This document shows positions 1 to 10,680 of a stretch of DNA of 64,000 bases, piece after piece (the stretch's first letter is position 1; every line of letters starts with the position of its first letter). The position numbers were made by a program, and so were the translations under genes. A model generated the notes under the pieces. That model was not told where the DNA came from. It made no database searches and saw only the letters and a program-made list of their open reading frames with translations. Source of the stretch: Calendula officinalis (taxonomy: Eukaryota; Streptophyta; Magnoliopsida; Asterales; Asteraceae); contig OY970821.1 of assembly GCA_963853835.1 (NCBI GenBank), positions 54,208,640 through 54,272,639 of the forward strand, in the 5' to 3' direction.

Positions 1-1920
1 CAAGGGCCATCGGTATCAGTTACAGGCATCTAGTGGTTATAATTGTTCAAGGGCCATGGTTATGGGTTATAAACACCTATTAATCGTAAAATAGATATCG
101 ATATGCTATTGGTCATGGCTAGTAGTTATAATGGTTCAAGGGCCATCAGTATAAGTTATGGACAGCTAGTGGTTATAATGGTTCAAGAACCATGGTTATG
201 GGTTATGGACACCGATTACTTGTAAAATGGATATCTGTAGGCTATTGGTCATGGCTAGTAGTTATAATGGTTTAAGGGCCATCTGTATTAGTTATGGTAG
301 TGGTTATAATGGTTCAAGAACAATGGTTATGGGTTATGGACACCTATTACTTTTAAAATGTATATCTATATGATATTGGTCATGGCTAGTAGTTATAATC
401 GTTCAAGGGCCATCAGTATCAGTTATGGACATCTAGTGGTTATAATGGTTCAAGGACCATGGTTATGGGTTATGGACACCTATTACTTGTAAAATGGATA
501 TCTATAGGCTATTGGTCATGGCTAGTAGTTATAATGGTTCATGGGCCATCAGTATCAGTTATGGACATCTAGTGGTTATAATGATTCAAGGACCGTGGTT
601 ATGGGTTATGGACACCTATTACTTGTAAAATAGATATCTATAGGCTATTGGTCATGGCTAGTAGTTATAATGGTCTAAGGGCCATCAGTATCAGTTATGG
701 ACATCTAGTGGTTATAATGGTTCAAGGACCACGGTTATGGGTTATGGACACCTATTACATGTAAAATGGATATCTATAGGCTATTGGTCATGGCTAGTAG
801 TTATAATGGTTCAAGGGCCATCAGTATTAGTTATGGACATCTAGTGGTTATAATGGTTCAAGGACCATGTCTATGGGTTATGGACACCTATTACTTGTAA
901 ATTGGATATCTAGAAGCTATTGGTCATGGCTAGTAGTTATAATGGTTGAAGGGCCATCAGTATCAGTTATGGACATCTAGTGGTTATAATCGTTCAAGAT
1001 CCATGGTTATGGGTTATGGACACCTATTACTTGTAAAATGGATATCTATTGGCTATTGTTCATGGCTAGTAGTTATAATGGTTCAAGGGCCATCAGTATC
1101 AGTTATGGACAGCTAGTGGTTATAATGGTTCAAGAACCATGGTTATGGGTTATGGACACCTATTAATTGTAAAATGGATATCTATAGGCTATTGGTCATG
1201 GCTAGTAGTTATAATGGTTCGAGGGGCATCAGTATCAGTTATAGACATCTAATGGTTATAATGGTTCAAGAACTATGGTTATGGGTTATGGACACCTATT
1301 ACTTGTAAAATGGATATCTATATGATATTGGTCATGGCTAGTAGTTATAATGGTTCAAGGGCCATCAGTATCAGTTATGGACATCTAGTGGTTATAATGG
1401 TTCAGGGACCATGGTTATGGGTTATGGACACCCATTACTTGTAAAATGGATATCTATAGGCTATTGGTCATGGCTAGTAGTTATAATGGTTCAAGGGCCA
1501 TCAATATCAGTTATGGAAATCTAGTAGTTATAATGGTTCAAGAACCATGGTTATGGGATATGGACACCTTTAACTTGTAAAATGGATATCTATATGCTAT
1601 TGGTCATGGCTAGTAGTTATAATCGTTCAAGGGCCATCAGTATCAGTTGTGGACATCTAGTGGTTATAATGGTTCAAGAACCATGGTTATGGGTTATGGA
1701 CACCTATTACTTGAAAAATGGATATCTATATGCTATTGGTCATGGCTAGTAGTTGTAATGGTTCAAGGGCCATCAGTATCTGTTATGGACATCTAGTGGT
1801 TATAATGGTTCATGGACCATGGTTATGGGTTATGGACACCTTTTACTTGTAAAATGGATATCTATAGGCTATTGGTCATGGCTAGTAGTTATAATGGTTC
1901 AAGGGCCATCAATGTCAGTT
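1..1920 (+). repeat. 136-bp satellite array, block A part 1
   Basis: About 14 head-to-tail monomers. The 136-bp period is seen directly: GGCTAGTAGTTATAATGG begins at 520 and again at 656. Each monomer has two 47-bp sub-repeats, one starting CTAGTAGTTATAATGGTTCA and one starting CTAGTGGTTATAATGGTTCA, then a 42-bp part starting CTATTACTTGTAAAATGGAT and ending GGCTATTGGTCATGG. Monomers differ mostly by point changes, and a 5-bp deletion variant lies near 293. The block is interrupted by LINE-1. There is no coding role: 136 is not a multiple of three, so open frames last only a few monomers. Confidence 0.95.
1905..1920. repeat. Target-site duplication of LINE-1, left copy
   Basis: GCCATCAATGTCAGTT is repeated exactly at 5793-5808 on the other side of LINE-1. 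It abuts the LINE poly(A) tail, which reads as T on the plus strand. The same 16 bases occur once, uninterrupted, in the paralogous monomer at about 10597-10620. Confidence 0.93.
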
Positions 1921-1925
1921 TTTTT

Positions 1926-2054
1926 GGGTAAAGGGGATTACCCTGGCTAAGTATATTAATCACAAAATAAGTACATAGGAATGTGACAGGCGGTCACATT
2001 GACCTCAAGCAGAAGCTTGACAAACCAAGACATAGTTTATGACATGCCATAAAC
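1926..2054 (-). other. LINE-1 3' UTR hairpin cassette
   Basis: There are four inverted repeats between the stop codon and the poly(A). In element sense they run: GTTTATG/CATAAAC (2035-2054), CAAGC/GCTTG (2006-2019), AATGTGAC/GTCACATT (1980-2000), and a terminal GGGTAA/TTACCC hairpin (1926-1943) that touches the poly(A). The same order is present in LINE-2 and LINE-3. Plant L1 reverse transcriptases are known to recognise a 3'-terminal RNA hairpin, so that role is likely for the terminal one. The others are unassigned. Confidence 0.7.
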
Positions 2055-2119
2055 AAACTACACAACCACGAGAAACCAAACAAACTAACCACAAGCAAGC
2101 AACTAAAACAAACACTAGA

Positions 2120-3832
2120 CTATGTAACCGATTCTGGGATCTTCCAGCTAGTTAACAGCCGTTGAATGACAACCGTCTTCTTCTTGAACTTTAAAGTCAT
2201 CAGTTTTAACCGAACGGTGGCAATAATCTCATCACATAGTTGAATATGCGTCTTGGACTTCTTCCTGAACAGTCTTGCATTTCTCTCTAACCAGATATAA
2301 TATGTAGTAGCTCCAACCATTATACGAGAGATAACACTTTTTGCTGATCTTCCTCTAGACAAAGGGGTAAGGTACTCAATAATATCAGCCAATCTTGGAG
2401 CAATCATGTCCATTCCCCCAAGCAATCTGATTTTAACCCAAACCTGCAAAGAGTATGTGCATTCAAAAAATAGGTGAGGGTGGGAATCTTGCTCAAGACC
2501 ACATAGAGGGCACCGTAAAGAGGCAATATCCGTATCATGGTGGATATCCCATTGTTGCAACATATCTTGAGTTTTTAAGCGGTTGTTCATAACTAGCCAC
2601 ATATGAAAGGCATGTCTAGGGATACAATGGGGGAACCAAACTACATCTTTCCAAGGGACCTCAACCTCCCTTGATCGGATAGAATTCCAGGCTAGGTAGA
2701 CCGAGAAAGCCCGAGAACACCCATTGAGGTCTAACCAGCCTACACCGTCCTTATGATCTGGAATAAGTTGAGGTACCGGGATACTAGTAATTTCCGGAAA
2801 CCTAGCATACCAATCAATCGGCCAAGTCAAGTTATTGTCATTAATCACGTCCGACACCATATCAAGGGGGGAAAACCCAGCTCTAGTGATATCTCTGTGA
2901 GTGAGGAATTGAAAGATTGGACTAGCCATGCTCCATTTGTCAAACCAAATGGAAGTAGAATTCCCATCACGTATCGTATGCCATATAAAAGGTCTAATTT
3001 TGTTTCTTAATTGGAGCAACTTCCTCCAAGACCAGCTCATAGAACCCATGATGGGAATGTCCCAAAAACTTCTACCCCGCAACTTATAAGAATGAATCCA
3101 TTGGACCCATAACGACTCCTTGTTAGTCACTATACTCCAGATATGGTATGTCATTAGGGCAGCATTAAAGTCTTTGATACGACGGATACCCAGACCCCCT
3201 TCAGATTTTGGTTTGCACACTACCTCCCAAGAGACTTTTGCTTTACCCTTCTTCATTTCGCCTTGACACCATAGAAACCCTCGCATAAGTTGCTCGAGCT
3301 CATGGGTAATACGGGTTGGGAGAGTAAAAACTGAAGCCCAATAGATATGTAAATTAGATAGCACTGAAATGATCAGTTGTAGCCGCCCCGCAAAAGAGAG
3401 GAATTTATTCTTCCAATCATTTATGCGATTCCGCATCTTTTCTATCAGGCCTTTACAATCCCGAAATAGTAATCTTGTAGAGATCAAAGGCACTCCAAGA
3501 TATTTAACCGGGAGACTTCCTTCCTCAAACGGCATTGAAAGGAGAATTGCAGCTCGGGTAGTTGTGGGGACGTTACAGAAGAACACCGTACTTTTAGGAA
3601 TGCTAGGAACAAGCCCGGATACTTCTTTAAACTCATTCAACGCATCCAAAATCAGATTGGCAGAATTCAGATTACCTCGCGAAAAAATGAAAAGATCATC
3701 AGCAAAACATAGGTTAACAATCTTTTGTTTCTCACAGCCTTTGTGATAACCAAAATCCGTGCTTGATGCAACTCTACGTTTGATAATAAGAGAAAGTACC
3801 TCCATAACAAGAGTAAAAAGGTATGGAGACAT
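2120..3832 (-). pseudogene. LINE-1 ORF2, C-terminal part of reverse transcriptase plus zf-RVT
   Basis: A 570-residue open frame covering the second half of an L1-type reverse transcriptase. The catalytic box C, CFADDLFIF, is at residues 42-50. Thumb and connection sequences follow, including LPVKYLGVPL and FAGRLQLI. A zf-RVT zinc finger with CPLCG, then H and C ligands, lies near residues 440-460, followed by a basic C-terminus. It is the direct continuation, in the same frame, of the frame at 3842-5287. The two are separated only by a TAG codon at 3842-3844 and three intervening codons (GDP). The Met at 3832 is therefore an internal residue, not a real start. The product would lack box A of the active site and be inactive. 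Confidence 0.9.
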
Positions 3833-3841
3833 TGGGTCACC

Positions 3842-5287
3842 CTATCTCAGGCCTCTTTTACCCCTAAACCAGCCATGTACCTCTCCATTTATACAAATGG
3901 AAAAAGAGGGAGATGTAACACATTCCAAAATCCACGTTATCATTTTTGGAGGAAAACCAAAACCAATTAAGATAGAGTGTAGAAACTCCCAATCAACAGT
4001 ATCATAAGCTTTCTGGATATCAATTTTGAAAGCACATCGAGGGGGACCAGAATGTCTATGATAGTTATGCAAAAGTTCTTGAGTGAGGAGTATATTATCT
4101 GAAATTCGTCTACCAGGAATGAAAGCTGATTGATTAACGCCCACAATATCACCAAGAACATCAGTGATGCGATTTGTAATAATTTTGCTGATACACTTAT
4201 AAATTACATTGCAGCATGAAATTGGCCTAAAATCAGTCGTCTTTGAAGGGGTTGGGATCTTTGGAATCATAGCCAGAATCGTATGATTTATTTCTTTTAG
4301 TAACTTGCCGTTTGCAAAAAATTCCCGGACCGCACAACACACTTCCTCGCCAATAATGTCCCAAGACTTTTTAAAGAAAACAGCTGTGAAGCCATCAGGG
4401 CCCGGGGCTTTATCATTGCCAGTAGAAAAGAGAGACTTTTTAATTTCAGAATTGCTTACCTCCCTAACCATAAACTCAGCCTTTTGTCTATCAATAGTGT
4501 TTTGAAACAGCTCATGAGTAGCAATGATACTAAGACCATCAGCTGTAAACGCAGCCATTGGAACATCATGGAATTTCACCCAGATCGGAACTTTAGTAAG
4601 ATCTTCCTTTGTTAGAGTGGTATTTGGAGTCCATTCTTTTAAGATAATGGGGTTATTTCGAATCATCCAAGGACCATTTTCCAATACATCTTCTAATCCT
4701 TTGTGTGAGTCAAATTTGAAAAAGAAGAACCCTTTTGCATTCATCATTACCCGATTGAGACCAAACTTTGTCCATACATTTTTGACATAATATTCTACAA
4801 TCGGGAAGGCAATCCGTTTGCCTAGAAAGTAACCATAAAGGGTATTCGAGAACCTGTTTGCAACTTCCTTCACTGATTCTATTGGTATCATAACATCTAC
4901 ATCATCATTAGACTTTTCAGAATCAAGTTTACGAAAATTCACCTTAGGCAAAGTAGATGTCTTGTTTGTGACCGCTGCATAGGATAGTTTAGGCTGAGTT
5001 GGAATCACTACCGCAGCTGGTTGCGGTTCTTTAGGAACAACATCAGAATGTGTCACACTCACGGGGTTATTAGGAGGTGTTAAGGTAGGGTTCAAAACAG
5101 TATCAGCCTGAACTGGGGTTGAATCCTTCCGACCCATAGGAACCGGTTGGCTACGAACTGCAATACGGGGTTGAATAACCTTCCCATTTTTCCCAATAAT
5201 CTTGCCATCTATGTTTTTCAGTTTAGCAGCAAAGTTTGAAGGTTTTTGCCCCGTATCATTTGTAGCAGGGGCCACTGCAAACAGCAA
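3842..5287 (-). pseudogene. LINE-1 ORF1 (DUF4283) fused in frame to ORF2 reverse transcriptase
   Basis: A 481-codon frame. Residues 1 to about 255 are ORF1-like: a low-complexity basic N-terminus, then a DUF4283-type RNA-binding domain (GYFLGKRIAFPIVEYYVKN, FFFFKFDSHKGLEDVLENG, ILKEWTP, VPIWVKFHDVP). From about residue 259 the sequence is the reverse transcriptase: GNDKAPGPDGF, FRPISCCN, FIPGRRISDNILL and box A FKIDIQKAYDTVDW. It ends at a TAG inside the conserved RQGDP motif. The ORF1 zinc knuckle and the whole ORF2 endonuclease are missing. No in-frame ATG lies between the upstream stop at 5312-5314 and the frame's first codon, TTG; the first in-frame ATG is codon 51, so the true start is uncertain. 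Confidence 0.88.
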
Positions 5288-5792
5288 TGTTAAAGCATGC
5301 AGCCAAGAACCCTAGGCGCAGCCTTAACAATCTTCACCAATTCACACAAACTGAAAATTAAAAGAATGCAGCCAAAGAAAAACCCTAGGCGCAGATTGTG
5401 AAAATATCTTTCAGCAAATCGCACCTAATAGTTAACAAATCTTCAACAAAAACGCAGATTGTGTAAAGATCTTTTAGCAAATCACACCTAATAGTTAACA
5501 AATCTTCAACAAAACTAGTAGAACAGGACTTGAGAAATTATACGTAGAGTAATGAAGAACAATAACGGGATTAGGGTTATTGTGTAATATGAAAGCATAG
5601 AAATCTGATACGCACACTATAATCAAAGAATTATGATATGCAAGTAATCGATTGTAGCTGAATACCAAGAAATCGAACAAACTAGGGAAGAAGATTAAGG
5701 CAAAACAGCCGTCAAAACCCAATCTTCAAAAAAACGCCCTAGAGAGAAAAAGTCAACAAGTCAACAGCCCTTATTCATCCACCTCCCCCCAT
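5288..5792 (-). other. LINE-1 5' UTR with tandem 63-bp repeat
   Basis: A noncoding 5' region of the LINE. It contains a tandem duplication of 63 bp at 5390-5452 and 5453-5515, both starting CGCAGATTGT and sharing CACCTAATAGTTAACAAATC. A second module, GCAGCCAA...CCCTAGGCGCAG, is present twice near 5299 and 5369. Repeated 5' UTR units are known promoter modules in some mammalian L1s; a promoter role here is inference. Confidence 0.7.
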
Positions 5793-5808
5793 GCCATCAA
5801 TGTCAGTT
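5793..5808. repeat. Target-site duplication of LINE-1, right copy
   Basis: This is the second copy of the 16-bp duplication, next to the G-rich 5' end of LINE-1 (C-rich on the plus strand at 5785-5790). Confidence 0.93.
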
Positions 5809-8800
5809 ATAGAAATCTAGTAGTTACAATGGTTCAAGAACCATGGTTATGGGTTATGGACACCTTTAACTTGTAAAATGGATATCTATAGGCTATTGGT
5901 CATGGCTAGTAGTTATAATGGGTCAAGGGCCATCAGTATCAGTTATGGACATCTAGTGGTTATAATGGTTCAGGGACCATGGTTATGGGTTATGGACACC
6001 CATTACTTTTAAAATGGATATCTATAGGCTATTGGTCATGGCTAGTAGTTATAATGGTTCAAGGGCCATCAATCTCAGTTATGGACATCTAGTGGTTATA
6101 ATGGTTCAACGACCATGGTTATGGGTTATGGACACATATTACTTGTTAATTGAATATCTAGAGGCTATTGGTCATGGCTAGTAGTTATAATGGTTGAAGG
6201 GCCATCAGTATCAGTTGTGGACATCTAGTGGTATAATGGTTCAAAAAACAATGGTTATGGGTTATGGACACTTATTACTTGTAAAATAAATATCTATAGG
6301 CTATTGGTCATGGCTAGTAGTTATAATGGTTCAAGGGCCATCAGTATCAGTTATGGACATCTTGTGGTTATAATGGTTCAAGAACCATGGTTATGGGTTA
6401 TGGACACCTATTACTTGTAAAATGGATATCTATAGGCTGTTGGTCATGGCTAGTAGTCATAATGGTTGAAGGGCCGTCAGTATCAGTTATGGACATCTAG
6501 TGGCTATAATCGTTCAAGAACCATGATTATGGGTTATGGACACCTATTACTTGTAAAATAGATATCTATATAGGTCATTGGTAGTAGTTATAATGGTTCA
6601 AGGGCCATCGGTATCAGTTACAGGCATCTAGTGGTTATAATTGTTCAAGGGCCATGGTTATGGGTTATAAACACCTATTACTCGTAAAATAGATATCTAT
6701 ATGCTATTGGTCATGGCTAGTAGTTACAATGGTTCAAGGGCCATCAGTATCAGTTATGGACAGCTAGTGGTTATAATGGTTCAAGAACCATGGTTATGGG
6801 TTATGGACACCTATTACTTGTAAAATGGATATCTATAGGCTATTGGTCATGGCTAGTAGTTATAATGGTTTAAGGGCCATCTGTATTAGTTATGGTAGTG
6901 GTTATAATGGTTCAAGAACCATGGTTATGGGTTATGGACACCTATTACTTTTAAAATGTATATCTATATGCTATTGGTCATGGCTAGTAGTTATAATCGT
7001 TCAAGGGCCATGGTTATGGGTTATGGACACCTATTACTTGTAAAATGGATATCTATAGGCTATTGGTCATGGCTAGTAGTTATAATGGTTCATGGGCCAT
7101 CAGTATCAGTTATGGACATCTAGTGGTTATAATGATTCAAGGACCATGGTTATGGGTTATGGACACCTATTACTTGTAAAATAGATATCTATAGGCTATT
7201 GGTCATGGCTAGTAGTTATAATGGTTCGAGGGGCATCAGTATCAGTTATGGACATCTAGTGGTTATAATGGTTCAAGAACCATGGTTATGGGTTATGGAC
7301 ACCTATTACTTGTAAAATGGATATCTATAGGCTATTGGTCATGGCTAGTAGTTATAATGGTTCATGGGCCATCAGTATCAGTTATGGACATCTAGTGGTT
7401 ATAATGATTCAAGGACCATGGTTATGGGTTATGGACACCTATTACTTGTAAAATAGATATCTATAGGCTATTGGTCATGGCTAGTAGTTATAATGGTTCG
7501 AGGGGCATCAGTATCAGTTATGGACATCTAGTGGTTATAATGGTTCAGGGACCATGGTTATGGGTTATGGACACCCATTACTTGTAAAATGGATATCTAT
7601 AGGCTATTGGTCATGGCTAGTAGTTAAAATGGTTCAAGGGCCATCAATATCAGTTATGGAAATCTAGTAGTTATAATGGTTCAACAACCATGGTTATGGG
7701 ATATGGACACCTTTAACTTGTAAAATGGATATCTATATGCTATTGGTCATGGCTAGTAGTTATAATGGTCTAAGGGCCATCAGTATCGGTTATGGACATC
7801 TAGTGGTTATAATGGTTCAAGGACCACAGTTATGGGTTACGGACACCTATTACTTGTAAAATGGATATCTATAGGCTATTGGTCATGGCTAGTAGTTATA
7901 ATGGTTCGAGGGGCATCAGTATCAGTTGTGGACATCTAGTGGTTATAATGGTTCAGGGACCATGGTTATGGGTTATGGACACCCATTACTTGTAAAATAG
8001 ATATCTATAGGCTATTGGTCATGGCTAGTAGTTAAAATGGTTCAAGGGCCATCAATATCAGTTATGGAAATCTAGTAGTTATAATGGTTCAACAACCATG
8101 GTTATGGGATATGGACACCTTTAACTTGTAAAATGGATATCTATATGCTATTGGTCATGGCTAGTAGTTATAATGGTTCAAGGGCCATCAATATCAGTTA
8201 TGGAAATCTAGTAGTTATAATGGTTCAACGACCATGGTTATGGGATATGGACACCTTTAACTTGTAAAATGGATATCTATATGCTATTGGTCATGGCTAG
8301 TAGTTATAATCGTTCAAGGGCCATCAGTATCAGTTGTGGACATCTAGTGGTTATAATGGTTCAAAAAACAATGGTTATGGGTTATGGACACTTATTACTT
8401 GTAAAATAGATATCTATAGGCTATTGGTCATGGCTAGTAGTTATAATGGTTCAAGGGCCATCAGTATCAGTTATGGACATCTTGTGGTTATAATGGTTCA
8501 TGAACCATGGTTATGGGTTATGGACACCTATTACTTGTAAAATAAATATCTATAGGCTATTGATCATGGCTAGTAGTTATAATGGTTGAAGGGCCATCAA
8601 TATCAGTTATGGACATCTTGTGGTTATAATGGTTCAAGGACCATGGTTATGGGTTATGGACACCTATTACTTGTAAATCGGATATCTAGAAGCTATTGGT
8701 CATGGCTAGTAGTTATAATGGTTGAAGGGCCATCAGTATCAGTTATGGACATCTAGTGGCTATAATCGTTCAAGAACCATGGTTATGGGTTATGGACACC

Positions 8801-10499
8801 TATTACTTGTAAAATGGATATCTATAGGCTATTGGTCATGGCTAGTAGTTATAATGGTTCAAGGGCCATCAGTATTAGTTATGGATATCTAGTGGTTATA
8901 ATGGTTCAAGGACCATGTCTATGGGTTATGGACACCTAATACTTGTAAATTGGATATCTAGAAGCTATTGGTCATGGCTAGTAGTTATAATGGTTGAAGG
9001 GCCATCAGTATCAGTTATGGACATCTAGTGGTTATAATCGTTCAAGAACCATGGTTATGGGTTATGGACACCTATTACATGTAAAATAGATATCTATATA
9101 GGTCATGGGTAGTAGTTATAATGGTTCAAGGGCCATCGGTTTCAGTTACAGGCATCTAGTGGTTATAATTGTTCAAGGGCCATGATTATGGGTTATAAAC
9201 ACCTATTACTAGTAAAATAGATATCTATATGCTATTGGTCATGGCTAGTAGTTATAATGGTCAAGGGCCATCAGTATCAGTTATGGACAGCTAGTGGTTA
9301 TAATGGTTCAAGAACCATGGTTATGGGTTATGGACACCTATTACTTGTAAAATGGATATCTATAGGCTATTGGTCATGGCTAGTAGTTATAATGGTTTAA
9401 GGGCCATCTGTATTAGTTATGGTAGTGGTTATAATGGTTCAAGAACCATGGTTATGGGTTATGGACACCTATTACTTTTAAAATGTATATCTATATGCTA
9501 TTGGTTGAAGGGCCATCAATATCAGTTATGGACATCTAGTGGTTATAATGGTTCAAGGCCATGGTTATGGGTTATGACACCTAATACTTGTAAAATGGAT
9601 ATCTATAGGCTATTGGTCATGGCTAGTAGTTATAATGGTTCATGGGCCATCAGTATCAGTTATGGACATCTAGTGGTTATAATGATTCAAGGACCATGGT
9701 TATGGGTTATGGACACCTATTACTTGTAAAATAGATATCTATAGGCTATTGGTCATGGGTAGTAGTTATAATGGTCTAAGGGCCATCAGTATCAGTTATG
9801 GACATCTAGTGGTTATAATGGTTCAAGGACCACAGTTATGGGTTATGGACACCTATTACTTGTAAAATGGATATCTATAGGCTATTGGTCATGGCTAGTA
9901 GTTATAATGGTTCAAGGGCCATCAGTATTAGTTATGGACATCTAGTGGTTATAATGGTTCAAGGACCGTGTCTATGGGTTATGGACACCTATTACTTGTA
10001 AATTGGATATCTAGAAGCTATTGGTCATGGCTAGTAGTTATAATGGTTGAAGGGCCATCAGTATCAGTTATGGACATCTAGTGGTTATAATCGTTCAAGA
10101 TCCATGGTTATGGGTTATGGACACCTATTACTTGTAAAATGGATATCTATTGGCTATTGTTCATGGCTAGTAGTTATAATGGTTCGAGGGCCATCAGTAT
10201 CAGTTATGGACAGCTAGTGGTTATAATGGTTCAAGAACCATGGTTATGGGTTATGGACACCTATTACTTGTAAAATGGATATCTATAGGCTATTGGTCAT
10301 GGCTAGTAGTTATAATGGTTCGAGGGGCATCAGTATCAGTTATGGACATCTAGTGGTTATAATGGTTCAAGAACCATGGTTATGGGTTATGGACACCTAT
10401 CACTTGTAAAATGGATATCTATATGATATTGGTCATGGCTAGTAGTTGTAATGGTTCAAGGGCCATCAGTATCTGTTATGGACATCTAGTGGTTATAAT

Positions 10500-10680
10500 G
10501 GTTCAAGGACCATGGTTATGGGTTATGGACACCTTTTACTTGTAAAATGGATATCTATAGGCTATTGGTCATGGCTAGTAGTTATAATGGTTCAAGGGCC
10601 ATCAATGTCAGTTATGGAAATCTAGTAGTTATAATGGTTCAAGAACCATGGTTACGGGATATGGACACCTTTAACTTGTA
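10500..10680 (+). other. Paralogous empty site for the LINE-1 insertion
   Basis: The sequence matches the left flank of LINE-1, including the private ACACCTTTTACTTG variant at about 10528, then a single uninterrupted copy of the 16-bp target, then the right flank with GAAATCTAGTAG and ACACCTTTAACTTG. It is an uninterrupted HOR copy of the LINE-1 target locus. Confidence 0.85.

Larger units (their letters stand above)
1921..5792 (-). mobile_element. LINE-1: plant L1-type retrotransposon with TSD and internal deletion
   Basis: A 3.9-kb non-LTR retrotransposon on the minus strand inside the satellite. It has a short poly(A) tail (T run at 1919-1925), a 3' UTR with hairpins, a reverse transcriptase frame, an ORF1-like N-terminus, a 5' UTR and a 16-bp target-site duplication. 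The 5' end looks complete: it starts with a G-rich run next to the TSD. Intact plant L1 elements are about 6 kb. This copy lacks the end of ORF1 and the whole endonuclease region, and ORF1 is fused in frame to the reverse transcriptase near 4508-4522. A TAG at 3842-3844 breaks the frame. It cannot be autonomous. Confidence 0.93.

Noticed and set aside
3369..4790. Plus-strand open frames across LINE-1 (for example 3369-3746 and 4524-4790)
   Set aside because: They are shadows of the reverse transcriptase frame on the other strand.
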